A model generated the notes under the pieces. It did not search any database and was not told the origin of the DNA. It saw only the letters and a program-made list of their open reading frames with translations. A program made the translations under genes and the position numbers. Below are positions 41,915 to 49,280 of a stretch of 49,280 nt of DNA, one piece after another (the stretch's first letter is position 1; every line of letters starts with the position of its first letter). Source of the stretch: JANNOG01 sp050329415. Lineage in GTDB: Bacteria > Actinomycetota > Actinomycetes > Actinomycetales > JBBAYJ01. The stretch is from NCBI GenBank assembly GCA_050329415.1, contig JBHJOS010000114.1, forward strand, positions 1 through 49,280, given 5' to 3'.

Positions 41915-42736
41915 GTGCCCGACTCCGCCGTGCGTCCGCTCGCCACGCCCGTGGAACCCCTCCTCGACGGGCCGGCGGGCGCGTCCGTCCCGGCCCCGGC
42001 CGCCGCCCGCGACGGCCGGGGCCGCCCCGAGCGTCCGCGCCGGGTGCTGCTCAAGCTGTCGGGGGAGGCATTCGGCGGCGGGGCCGTGGGGGTGGACCCC
42101 GACATCGTCGCCCGCATGGCACGCGAGGTCGCCGCGGCCGCGCTGCAGGGGGTCCAGATCGCCGTCGTCACCGGAGGCGGGAACTTCTTCCGCGGGGCGG
42201 AGCTGTCGCAGCGGGGGATGGAGCGCTCGCGAGCCGACTACATGGGCATGCTCGGCACCGTCATGAACTCCCTGGCCCTGCAGGACTTCCTGGAACAGGC
42301 CGGCATCGACACCAGGGTGCAGACCGCGATCACCATGGGCCAGGTCGCCGAGCCGTACATCCCGCGCCGGGCGATCCGCCACCTCGAGAAGGGTCGTGTC
42401 GTCATCTTCGGCGCGGGGGCCGGGTTGCCCTACTTCTCCACGGACACCGTCGCCGCCCAGCGGGCGCTGGAGGTCCAGGCGACCGTCGTGCTCATGGCGA
42501 AGAACGGCGTCGACGGCGTCTACACCGCCGATCCGCGGACGCACGCCGATGCCCGGCGGCTGGACTCCGTGACCTATCTGGACGCCCTGCGACGCGGCCT
42601 CAAGGTCGTCGACGCGACGGCCTTCAGCCTGTGCATGGACAACGACCTGCCCATGGTCGTCTTCGGCATGGAGGGCGAGGGGGACATCACCCGGGCCCTG
42701 GTGGGTGACAGGATCGGGACGCTCGTCACGGGCTGA
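41915..42736 (+). CDS. pyrH: Uridylate kinase (UMP kinase) PyrH
   Basis: A 273-residue amino-acid-kinase-fold enzyme phosphorylating UMP to UDP, allosterically controlled by GTP and UTP. RRVLLKLSGEAFGG is the nucleotide-binding start, VTGGGNFFRGAELSQRGMER and RADYMGMLGTVMNSLALQDF are the family signatures, and VLMAKNGVDGVYTADPR lies near the substrate site. About 40 unconserved Pro/Ala-rich residues precede the kinase core; GTG 41915 is therefore uncertain, and a start nearer the core (about 42040) cannot be excluded. Confidence 0.96.
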   Translation: MPDSAVRPLATPVEPLLDGPAGASVPAPAAARDGRGRPERPRRVLLKLSGEAFGGGAVGVDPDIVARMAREVAAAALQGVQIAVVTGGGNFFRGAELSQRGMERSRADYMGMLGTVMNSLALQDFLEQAGIDTRVQTAITMGQVAEPYIPRRAIRHLEKGRVVIFGAGAGLPYFSTDTVAAQRALEVQATVVLMAKNGVDGVYTADPRTHADARRLDSVTYLDALRRGLKVVDATAFSLCMDNDLPMVVFGMEGEGDITRALVGDRIGTLVTG

Positions 42737-42786
42737 CCCGACGCACCGGACGACACCACGCCACAGCCACCCGAGGAGGGGTAGAC

Positions 42787-43344
42787 GTGATCGCTGACAC
42801 GCTCCGCGAGGCCGGGGACAAGATGACCAAGGCGATCGAGGTCGTGAAGGAGGACTTCGCGTCGATCAGGGCGGGCCGCGCGACCCCGGCCATGTTCAGC
42901 AAGATCCACGCTGAGTACTACGGCAGCCCGACCCCGCTCCAGCAGCTCGCCTCGTTCCAGGTCCCGGAAGCTCGGACCGTCCTCATCACGCCGTACGACC
43001 GGAGCGCGACGGGTGCGATCGAGAAGGCGCTGCGGGACAGCGACCTGGGGGTGAACCCGACGACCGACGGCGTGGTCATCCGGGTGAACCTTCCTGCGCT
43101 CACCGAGGAGCGGCGCAAGGAGTACATCAAGCTGGCCCGCACCAAGGCCGAGGACGCCCGGGTCTCGCTGCGCAACATCCGCCGTCGGGCCAAGGAGGAG
43201 CTGGACCGAATCGCCCGCGACGGCGAGGCGGGCGAGGACGAGGTGACCCGGGCCGAGAAGGAGCTCGAGGCGTCGACCCGACGCCACGTCGACACCGTCG
43301 ACGAGCACCTCAAGGCCAAGGAGTCGGAACTGATCGAGGTCTGA
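42787..43344 (+). CDS. frr: Ribosome recycling factor
   Basis: A 185-residue RRF that splits post-termination ribosomes with EF-G. MTKAIEVVKEDFASIRAGRA, YYGSPTPLQQLASFQVPEAR, ITPYDRSATGAIEKALRDSD, GVNPTTDGVVIRVNLPALTE, ERRKEYIKLARTKAEDARVS and NIRRRAKEELDRI are canonical. The GTG start is preceded by GAGGAGGGG at 42772-42780. It forms a tight operon with pyrH and cdsA. Confidence 0.97.
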   Translation: MIADTLREAGDKMTKAIEVVKEDFASIRAGRATPAMFSKIHAEYYGSPTPLQQLASFQVPEARTVLITPYDRSATGAIEKALRDSDLGVNPTTDGVVIRVNLPALTEERRKEYIKLARTKAEDARVSLRNIRRRAKEELDRIARDGEAGEDEVTRAEKELEASTRRHVDTVDEHLKAKESELIEV

Positions 43345-43345
43345 G

Positions 43346-44425
43346 GTGGCCGACCCCTTCCCCTCCCGGGCGGCCGAGGTCCCGCCGCCCGGCGGTACCC
43401 CGCGCGAGCGCGGCAGGCGGGGGGAAGCCCCGCCGGACGCCGGTCCCTCCGGGGCCGTCCGGTGGACGGGGTTCCGGCCGCCGGGAGGGGGGGCACGGGG
43501 CCCGGCCGACGGTAGGTCCGAGGCCGCCGCCCCCGGCGCCCCGGCCGAGGGGCCGCCTGCCGGGGTCGGCGAGGAGCGTCCGGTCGTTGCCGAGGAACCC
43601 CCGGCGCCGGATGGGGCGCGGCGGCGCGGCCAGGGGCGCAACCTGCCCGCGGCGATCGGCGTCGGGCTCGCCCTGGGCGTCGTCGTCGTCGGCAGCCTGT
43701 TCGTCCGGCGCGAGGCCTTCGTGGTGCTCACCGCCCTCGCCTGCATCGTGGCGATCTGGGAGGTCGCCAACGCCTTCCGTGCCCGGCGGGTTCGGATCCC
43801 GCTGGTCCCGACCGTCGTCGGGGCCGTAGGCATGCTGGCGTCGGCCTACCTGGCCGGCGCCGACGCGCTGTTCGTCTCCTTGGCGCTCACGGCGACCGCG
43901 ATCGTGTGGTGGCGGGTGTTCGAGGGCCCCGACCCGGTGCGGGACGTCACGGCCGGGGTGTTCACCGCGGTCTACGTCCCCTATCTGGCCGGGTTCGCCG
44001 TGCTCATGCTGGCCGACCAGGACGGGCCGTTCCGGGTCATGGCCTTCGTCATCGTCGCCGTCGCCAGCGACGTCGGCGGGTACCTCGTGGGGTCCCTGTG
44101 GGGCCGCCACGTCCTGGCCCCCACGGTCAGTCCGCGCAAGTCGTGGGAGGGGGTGGCGGGCTCGGCCGTCCTGGCGTCGGCCGCGGGGGCCGTGTCCGTC
44201 GCGCTGCTGCTGGACGGCCCGTGGTGGTGGGGGGTCGTGCTCGGCCTCGCCGTCACCGTCGCGGCGACGGTCGGGGATCTCAGCGAGTCCCTGCTCAAGC
44301 GGGATCTCGGCATCAAGGACATGGGGAGCCTGCTGCCCGGCCACGGCGGGGTCATGGACCGGCTGGACTCGCTGCTGCCGGCGGCCCCTGTCGCCTACGT
44401 CGTGCTCACCGTGCTCGCCGGCTGA
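43346..44425 (+). CDS. cdsA: Phosphatidate cytidylyltransferase
   Basis: A 359-residue membrane enzyme making CDP-diacylglycerol, the precursor of cardiolipin, phosphatidylinositol and phosphatidylethanolamine. The first about 95 residues are a Pro/Gly/Ala-rich cytoplasmic extension; then about eight membrane helices follow. The CDS signature is complete: SPRKSWEGVAGSAVLASA and ATVGDLSESLLKRDLGIKDM, ending GSLLPGHGGVMDRLDSLLPA (DxxxD metal site). GTG 43346 is 1 base after the frr stop. Confidence 0.95.
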   Translation: MADPFPSRAAEVPPPGGTPRERGRRGEAPPDAGPSGAVRWTGFRPPGGGARGPADGRSEAAAPGAPAEGPPAGVGEERPVVAEEPPAPDGARRRGQGRNLPAAIGVGLALGVVVVGSLFVRREAFVVLTALACIVAIWEVANAFRARRVRIPLVPTVVGAVGMLASAYLAGADALFVSLALTATAIVWWRVFEGPDPVRDVTAGVFTAVYVPYLAGFAVLMLADQDGPFRVMAFVIVAVASDVGGYLVGSLWGRHVLAPTVSPRKSWEGVAGSAVLASAAGAVSVALLLDGPWWWGVVLGLAVTVAATVGDLSESLLKRDLGIKDMGSLLPGHGGVMDRLDSLLPAAPVAYVVLTVLAG

Positions 44426-44478
44426 CCGCATCCGGCCGCGGGATCCCCGCAGGGGAGATCCAGCACGGCCGGACGCGG
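44426..44478. terminator. Branched hairpin between convergent cdsA and phosphoketolase genes
   Basis: Outer arms 44426-44438 (CCGCATCCGGCCG) and 44466-44478 pair with one A-C mismatch. Inside is a second hairpin CCCC-GCA-GGGG (44445-44455) flanked by GAT and ATC. It fills the space between two converging genes and would act as a bidirectional terminator. Confidence 0.55.
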
Positions 44479-44501
44479 ACGGCGGCTCGCCCGACCGGAC
44501 G

Positions 44502-46967
44502 TCACTCCGGGGCGTCGGCCGGGTCCTGCTCCGCGGCGTTCCCGGTCGTGCCGCTCGAGGCCCGGGACCACGTCCAGTTCGCCACGTCCGGCAGGTCGGT
44601 GCCGTGGGTGCGGGTGTACTGCCGGTGCTCGATGAGCTTGTTCTTCAGCGCTTCGCGGGCGTACGCCCCGCGTTGCCCGAGGTGCGGCAGTCGGTCGATC
44701 ACGTCGATCGCCAGGTTGAACCGGTCGAGACGGTTCATGACCGTCATGTCGAACGGTGTCGACGTGGTGCCCTCCTCGACGTACCCGCGGACATGCAGGT
44801 TGTGGTGATTGGTCCGCCGGTACGTGAGCCGGTGAATCAGCCAGGGGTACCCGTGGTAGGCGAAGATGATCGGCTTGTCGGTGGTGAAGAGGCTGTCGAA
44901 TTCCCGGTCGGACAGCCCGTGCGGGTGCTCGGACTCCGACTGCAACCGCATGAGGTCCACGACGTTCACGAACCGGATCCGCAGGTCGGGGAAGAACCCC
45001 AGCAGGACGTCCACCGCGGCCAGCGCCTCCATGGTGGGGACGTCGCCGGCGCAGCCGATCACGACGTGGGGCTCCTCGCCGGCGTCGGTGCCGGCCCACG
45101 GCCAGATGCCGATGCCCTTGGTGCAGTGGACGATCGCGTCGGGCATCGACAGGTACTGCAGGGCCGGCTGCTTGCCGGCCACGATGACGTTGACGTAGTT
45201 GCGGCTGCGCAGCGCGTGGTCCGCCACCGACAGCAGGCAGTTCGTGTCCGGTGGCAGGTAGACCCGGATGACGTCGGCCTTCTTGTTGACGACGTGGTCG
45301 ATGAAGCCCGGGTCCTGGTGGCTGAAACCGTTGTGGTCCTGCCGCCACACGTGGGACGTCAGCAGGTAGTTGAGACTCGCCACCGGGCGGCGCCAGTCGA
45401 GTTCGCGCGTGGTCTTGAGCCACTTGGCGTGCTGGTTGAACATCGAGTCGATGAGGTGGATGAACGCCTCGTAGCAGGAGAAGAGGCCGTGCCGGCCGGT
45501 CAGCAGGTACCCCTCGAGCCAGCCCTGGCAGGTGTGCTCGGACAGGATCTCCATGACCCGCCCGCCCTGGGCCAGTCCCTCGTCGGTGGGCAGGATGCGC
45601 TCCTGCCAGGCCCGGCCGGTGACCTCCAGGATCGCCTGCAGCCGGTTGGAGTTGTTCTCGTCCGGCGCGAACACCCGGAAGTTGCGCTGGTCGGCGTTGA
45701 GGTGCATGACGTCGCGCAGGAACCGTCCCAGGGTGGACGTGGCGCTGTCGGACGTGGCGCCCGGCTCCACCTCGATCGCGTAGTCCCGGAAGTCCGGCAT
45801 CCGCAGCGCCCGCAGCAGCTCGCCCCCGTTGGCGTGCGGGTTGGCGCTCATCCGGCGCCGTCCCCCGGGTGAGAACCGGGTCACCATGGGCACCGGGACC
45901 CCGTCGGCGTCGAACAGCTCCTCGGGGCGGTACGAGCGCATCCAGTCCTCCAGGATCGCCCGGTGCCCGGCGTTCTCCCGGGTGTCGGAGAACGGCACCT
46001 GATGGGAGCGCCAATGGCCCTCGACGACCTTCCCGTCGATGGTCTCCGGCCCCGTCCATCCCTTCGGTGACCGCAGGACGATCATCGGCCACCGGGGCCG
46101 CTCGCCCCGGCCCTCGTCGCGGGCCAGGCGCTGGATGTCGGCGATCTCGTCCAGGCAGCGGTCGAGGACCTGGGCGAAGGTGTGGTGCATCGTCTCGGGG
46201 TCGTCGCCCTCGACCACGTGGGGCTGCCAGCCGCAGCCCCACAGCATGGCCTCCAGCTCCTGCTGGGGGATGCGCGCCAGCACCGTCGGGTTGGCGATCT
46301 TGTAGCCGTTGAGGTGGAGGATCGGCAGGACCGCCCCGTCGTTCACCGGGTCGAGGAACTTCGTGGAGTGCCAGGATGCGGCCAGCGGGCCCGTCTCGGC
46401 CTCGCCGTCTCCCACGACGGCCGCGACCACGAGGTCCGGGTTGTCGAAGGCAGCGCCGAACGCGTGGGACAGGGCGTAGCCGAGTTCGCCCCCCTCGTGG
46501 ATGGACCCGGGCGTCTCCGGGGCCACGTGGCTCGGGATGCCGCCGGGGAACGAGAACTGCGTGAACAGCCGTCGCATGCCCCGCTCGTCACGCGTGACGA
46601 CGGGGTAGACCTCGCTGTAGGTGCCGTCCAGCCAGGCCGCGGCGACCATGGCGGGCCCGCCGTGCCCGGGGCCGCAGATGTAGATCATGTCGAGGTCCCG
46701 GTGCACGATCGCCCGGTTGAGGTGGGCGTGCATGAAGTTGAGCCCGGGCGTCGTGCCCCAGTGCCCCAGCAGCCGCGGCTTGACGTGCTCCAGCTCCAGC
46801 GGCTCCCGCAGCAGCGGGTTGCCCATCAGGTAGATCTGCCCGACCGAGAGGTAGTTGGCCGCCCGGAACCAGGCGTCCAGGGACTGCAGCTCGTCCAGGG
46901 GGAGGTAGCCGGCGGACGGGGAGTCCGTGGACTCGGCGACTGTCACGTCGGTGGTCACGCTCGTCAT
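44502..46967 (-). CDS. xfp: Xylulose-5-phosphate/fructose-6-phosphate phosphoketolase
   Basis: An 821-residue thiamine-diphosphate enzyme cleaving xylulose-5-P (and often fructose-6-P) to acetyl-phosphate plus an aldose phosphate. Family blocks: GHWGTTPGLNFMHAHLNRAI, YICGPGHGGPAMVAAAWLDG, GSIHEGGELGYALSHAFGAA, VVGDGEAETGPLAASWHSTK (ThDP motif), ILHLNGYKIANPTVLARIP, SHVWRQDHNGFSHQDPGF and TYRRTNHHNLHVRGYVEEGT. ATG 46967 starts the conserved region; an upstream in-frame start at 47003 is less likely. With acetate kinase or phosphotransacetylase it would feed acetyl-CoA and the glyoxylate shunt; neither gene is in this window. Confidence 0.97.
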   Translation of the reverse strand: MTSVTTDVTVAESTDSPSAGYLPLDELQSLDAWFRAANYLSVGQIYLMGNPLLREPLELEHVKPRLLGHWGTTPGLNFMHAHLNRAIVHRDLDMIYICGPGHGGPAMVAAAWLDGTYSEVYPVVTRDERGMRRLFTQFSFPGGIPSHVAPETPGSIHEGGELGYALSHAFGAAFDNPDLVVAAVVGDGEAETGPLAASWHSTKFLDPVNDGAVLPILHLNGYKIANPTVLARIPQQELEAMLWGCGWQPHVVEGDDPETMHHTFAQVLDRCLDEIADIQRLARDEGRGERPRWPMIVLRSPKGWTGPETIDGKVVEGHWRSHQVPFSDTRENAGHRAILEDWMRSYRPEELFDADGVPVPMVTRFSPGGRRRMSANPHANGGELLRALRMPDFRDYAIEVEPGATSDSATSTLGRFLRDVMHLNADQRNFRVFAPDENNSNRLQAILEVTGRAWQERILPTDEGLAQGGRVMEILSEHTCQGWLEGYLLTGRHGLFSCYEAFIHLIDSMFNQHAKWLKTTRELDWRRPVASLNYLLTSHVWRQDHNGFSHQDPGFIDHVVNKKADVIRVYLPPDTNCLLSVADHALRSRNYVNVIVAGKQPALQYLSMPDAIVHCTKGIGIWPWAGTDAGEEPHVVIGCAGDVPTMEALAAVDVLLGFFPDLRIRFVNVVDLMRLQSESEHPHGLSDREFDSLFTTDKPIIFAYHGYPWLIHRLTYRRTNHHNLHVRGYVEEGTTSTPFDMTVMNRLDRFNLAIDVIDRLPHLGQRGAYAREALKNKLIEHRQYTRTHGTDLPDVANWTWSRASSGTTGNAAEQDPADAPE

Positions 46968-47042
46968 GCCCCCTAGGCAACCCCGACGGGGCGATCTCCA
47001 CAAGCGGCCCCGGGTCCGTGGCGGGTCGGGGGCGGCGCGGCC

Positions 47043-47060
47043 GGTGTCACACTGGGGCGG
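47043..47060 (+). promoter_or_regulatory. Possible leaderless promoter of rlmN
   Basis: CACACT (47048-47053), seven bases before the GTG at 47060, is placed like a -10 for a leaderless mRNA, and no Shine-Dalgarno sequence precedes that GTG. The surrounding GGTGTCACACT recalls GGTGTGTCACACT upstream of rplS (30849-30861). Confidence 0.3.
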
Positions 47061-48235
47061 TGCCTCCCGCCCCCACCACGTCGCCCGGCGCGCCGTCAGG
47101 GGCTCCGCTCGCCCTCGGTGACCGACTCGCGACCGTGCGCCGCCGGGGGCCCGGGGCCGTGCCGGTCCACCTCGCGGACCTGGCGCCCGCCGAGCGGGAC
47201 GCGGTCGCTCTCGGGGCGGGCTCCCCGGCGTTCCGGGCCCGCCAGGTCGCCCACCACTACTTCGCCCGGTTCCGCACCGACTCCGCCGACATGACGGACC
47301 TTCCGGCGGGCGAGCGGGACCGGCTGGCGGAGCTCCTGCTGCCGCGGCTGCTCGAGCCGGCCGGCGAGCAGCGGGCCGACGGGGGGGACACCGTCAAGAC
47401 GCTGTGGCGGCTCACCGACGGCTCCGTCGTCGAGAGCGTCCTGATGCGCTACCCGGATCGGCTCACGCTCTGCCTCTCCAGCCAGGCTGGCTGCGGGATC
47501 GGCTGCCCGTTCTGCGCGACCGGCCAGCAGGGCCTCACCCGCAACCTCACGACCGGCGAGATCGTGGACCAGGCGGTGCAGACGTGTGCCCGGGCGGGCG
47601 AGCGGATCAGCAACGTGGTGTTCATGGGGATGGGCGAGCCGCTGGCCAACGCCGACCGGGTGATCGCGGCCCTGCGCCGCCTCACCGAGCCCCCTCCGGC
47701 CGGCCTGGGACTGTCCGCGCGTTCGATCACCGTGTCCACGGTCGGACTCGTCCCGGCCGTCGACCGCCTGGCCGGGGAGGGCCTGCCGGTGACGCTCGCG
47801 CTGTCGCTGCACGCCCCCGACGACGAGCTCCGCGACGAACTGGTCCCCGTGAACTCCCGGTTCCCGGTCGCGGACGTCCTCGACGCCGCCCGGCGGTACT
47901 TCCGTGCCACCCGGCGCCGGGTCAGCATCGAGTACGCCCTCATCCGCGACGTGAACGACCAGGCGTGGCGCGCGGAGCTGCTGGCACGTGAGCTGCGGGC
48001 GCGCGGCAAGGGCTGGGTCCACGTCAACCCGATCCCGCTCAACCCCACGCCAGGGTCGCGGTGGACGGCGTCGGACCCCCGCGTCGCAGGGCGATTCGTC
48101 GCTGCGCTCCGCGACGCGGGCATCCCGACCACGGTCCGCGACACCCGAGGACGCGAGATCGACGGTGCCTGCGGCCAGCTCGCGGCCTCGTCGGGTGGGC
48201 GCCGACCGGCCGGCGTCCGCGGGGCCGGGGCATGA
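47060..48235 (+). CDS. rlmN: 23S rRNA (adenine-C2)-methyltransferase RlmN
   Basis: A 391-residue radical-SAM enzyme that methylates A2503 of 23S rRNA and A37 of some tRNAs. The cluster-binding CxxxCxxC is CGIGCPFC (Cys145, 149, 152). The second catalytic Cys is Cys371 in GREIDGACGQLA. NVVFMGMGEPLANADRVIAA, ITVSTVGLVPAVDRL, TLALSLHAPDDELRDELVPV and WVHVNPIPLNPTPGSRW are family signatures. The first about 25 residues are an unconserved Pro/Ala-rich leader. The gene sits in the frr-cdsA-rlmN neighbourhood, but phosphoketolase is inserted in the opposite direction. Confidence 0.96.
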   Translation: MPPAPTTSPGAPSGAPLALGDRLATVRRRGPGAVPVHLADLAPAERDAVALGAGSPAFRARQVAHHYFARFRTDSADMTDLPAGERDRLAELLLPRLLEPAGEQRADGGDTVKTLWRLTDGSVVESVLMRYPDRLTLCLSSQAGCGIGCPFCATGQQGLTRNLTTGEIVDQAVQTCARAGERISNVVFMGMGEPLANADRVIAALRRLTEPPPAGLGLSARSITVSTVGLVPAVDRLAGEGLPVTLALSLHAPDDELRDELVPVNSRFPVADVLDAARRYFRATRRRVSIEYALIRDVNDQAWRAELLARELRARGKGWVHVNPIPLNPTPGSRWTASDPRVAGRFVAALRDAGIPTTVRDTRGREIDGACGQLAASSGGRRPAGVRGAGA

Positions 48236-48350
48236 CGCCGGCCGCCGTTGCAGCGGATTGTCCGAGTCCGCCCGCTGCGCCCCGCCGTTGTGATAGAGAG
48301 CTTCGCCGTCCTGGTTCCGGGAAGGCGTCCCGCAGGGCAGGATTGGCCCC

Positions 48351-48908
48351 GTGACCGAGGAACAGCGACCGGGGGAGATGTTCTCCCGCTCGAGGGGGTT
48401 GGAGCGGGGGTACGACCGGGCGCAGGTCGAGGAGTTCTTCGACCGCGCCAAGCAGGTGTGGGACGCCGGCGGCCCGCCCGGCGCGGTGACGTCCTGGCAC
48501 ATCCGGACCGTCGGGTTCGACCTGCGGCGGGACGGGTACGCCGTCGCCGACGTCGATGCCGCCCTGGACCGGATCGAGGACGCCTTCGCCCAGCGGGAGA
48601 TCCGTTACGACCCCGTCGGGGCCGAGGAGGCCGAGCACGCGGTGATGGGCGTGCTCTCGGGTACGGACGGTGACCGGTTCCCCCACGAAACGGGGCTGCG
48701 GCTCGGGTACCGGCGCCGCGACGTCGATCGGCTGTGCCGCGCGGTCTACCGGCACCTGGTGCACGGTGCGGCCCTGGACATCGACGACGTCCGGCGCGCG
48801 GTGTTCCGGGCCGGTCACGGCAGCGCGGGCTACCGCGAGGCCGCTGTCGACTCCTTCTGCGACCAGGTGGTCGACGTCATGCGCTGGCGGTCCGCCGCCC
48901 ACGTCTGA
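48351..48908 (+). CDS. DivIVA domain repeat protein
   Basis: A 185-residue protein built of about four short DivIVA-like units, each with a Gly-Tyr and a following Val-(Asp/Glu): GLERGYDRAQVEEFFDRA (16-33), LRRDGYAVADVDAALDRI (about 58-75), GLRLGYRRRDVDRLCRAV and HGSAGYREAAVDSFCDQV. A single unit is the membrane-recruitment motif of DivIVA/Wag31; here the long coiled coil is missing. Proteins of this kind occur beside rlmN in actinomycetes; a link to polar growth or division is an inference. GTG 48351 starts it, and a 115-base gap precedes. Confidence 0.85.
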   Translation: MTEEQRPGEMFSRSRGLERGYDRAQVEEFFDRAKQVWDAGGPPGAVTSWHIRTVGFDLRRDGYAVADVDAALDRIEDAFAQREIRYDPVGAEEAEHAVMGVLSGTDGDRFPHETGLRLGYRRRDVDRLCRAVYRHLVHGAALDIDDVRRAVFRAGHGSAGYREAAVDSFCDQVVDVMRWRSAAHV

Positions 48909-48932
48909 GGTGCCGGCCGACCGGCGGTCGAC

Positions 48933-49280
48933 TCACCGTCCCGCGGGCCCCGTCGCCGCCGGTTCCGGTCGGCGGGCCGACACGGCAGGGGCGAGGACTG
49001 CGAAGGCCGCGGCCAGCAAGGCGACGCCGATGAGGGCGCCACGCAGTCCCACGACGCCGGCGATCACCCCGACGTACCAGGGACCGAGGACGAATCCCAG
49101 GTACGACGTCGTGGCCACGGCGGAGGTGGCGCGTCCGCGGCGGTCCGGCGCCACGTCGTGCGTGGCCCGGCTCAACAGGGTCGGGAACAGCACGGACGAT
49201 CCCATCGCGGCGAGGGCGAGCGCGGCGAGGGCGAGCGGCACGCTCGTCGAGAGGCTGAGCAGCACCGTGCCGGAGAGCGC
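48933..49280 (-). CDS. MFS transporter, C-terminal part (gene continues beyond window)
   Basis: About 115 residues of the C-terminal end of a major facilitator superfamily protein. The frame is open to the right edge, so the GTG at 49265 is internal. Three to four hydrophobic helices are visible (SVPLALAALALAAMGSSVLF, SYLGFVLGPWYVGVIAGVVG, ALIGVALLAAAFAVLAPAVS), with the cytoplasmic loop SRATHDVAPDRRGRATSAVA characteristic of MFS proteins between helices. The substrate cannot be deduced. It is convergent with the DivIVA-repeat gene, 24 bases apart. Confidence 0.82.
   Translation of the reverse strand, partial: ALSGTVLLSLSTSVPLALAALALAAMGSSVLFPTLLSRATHDVAPDRRGRATSAVATTSYLGFVLGPWYVGVIAGVVGLRGALIGVALLAAAFAVLAPAVSARRPEPAATGPAGR

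Overview
The window is a continuous stretch of a very GC-rich (roughly 70-75% by eye) actinobacterial chromosome. Many genes start with GTG or TTG, stops overlap the next start (GTGA, ATGA), and -10 elements look like TANNNT. The backbone order smc - ftsY - amtB-glnB-glnD - ffh - rpsP - khpA - rimM - trmD - rplS - lepB - rnhB - DUF2469 - yraN - comM - dprA - xerC - whiG - rpsB - tsf - pyrH - frr - cdsA - rlmN is the conserved actinomycete order. A whiG/FliA-type sigma factor, a RamB-controlled glyoxylate shunt and a phosphoketolase fit a free-living, non-mycobacterial actinomycete. I cannot name a genus.

Layout. 1-5.2 kb: C-terminal end of smc, a small P-loop ATPase, an SRPBCC protein, a decayed ribokinase tail, a PQQ-type sugar dehydrogenase lipoprotein, and ftsY. 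5.3-7.7 kb (minus): an EAL-GAF-GGDEF protein with the c-di-GMP domains in reversed order. 7.7-12.5 kb: aceA-aceB on the minus strand, divergent from the regulator ramB, with an A/T-richer control region between them. 12.4-14.9 kb: accessory genes, namely a GrpB/UPF0157 protein and an AbiEi/AbiEii type IV toxin-antitoxin pair behind a perfect 18-bp inverted-repeat operator. 14.9-21.3 kb: a sugar-uptake locus (RbsB-, RbsA- and two RbsC-like proteins, plus an SMP-30-type lactonase). Its divergent partners are broken: an EthD gene with a single-base frameshift and an SDR gene that has lost its N-terminal part exactly where the binding-protein gene begins.

21.4-25.8 kb: ammonium and PII signalling (amtB, glnB, glnD), with a perfect 17-bp terminator stem and further hairpins between glnB and glnD. 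25.8-34 kb: translation and secretion core (ffh, an amidohydrolase, rpsP, khpA, rimM, trmD, rplS, lepB, rnhB, DUF2469). 34-39.6 kb: yraN, comM, dprA, xerC and whiG, then a convergent M23-peptidase gene whose frame stays open antisense across all of whiG. 39.9-44.4 kb: rpsB, tsf, pyrH, frr, cdsA. 44.5-49.3 kb: phosphoketolase (minus), rlmN, a DivIVA-repeat protein and the C-terminal end of an MFS transporter cut by the window edge.

How the genes work together. The nitrogen genes form one regulatory unit: AmtB is gated by PII, and PII is modified by GlnD. FtsY and Ffh are the two SRP GTPases. AceA and AceB form the glyoxylate bypass and the phosphoketolase yields acetyl-phosphate, so C2 metabolism is well represented. 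The sugar locus looks like uptake plus oxidative (dehydrogenase, then lactonase) catabolism whose dehydrogenase step here is damaged. I found no tRNA, rRNA, CRISPR array, IS element or prophage. The most unusual items are the decayed divergent sugar operon, the AbiE module with its operator, the reversed EAL/GGDEF protein, the missing stop of the M23 gene and the glnB-glnD hairpin cluster.
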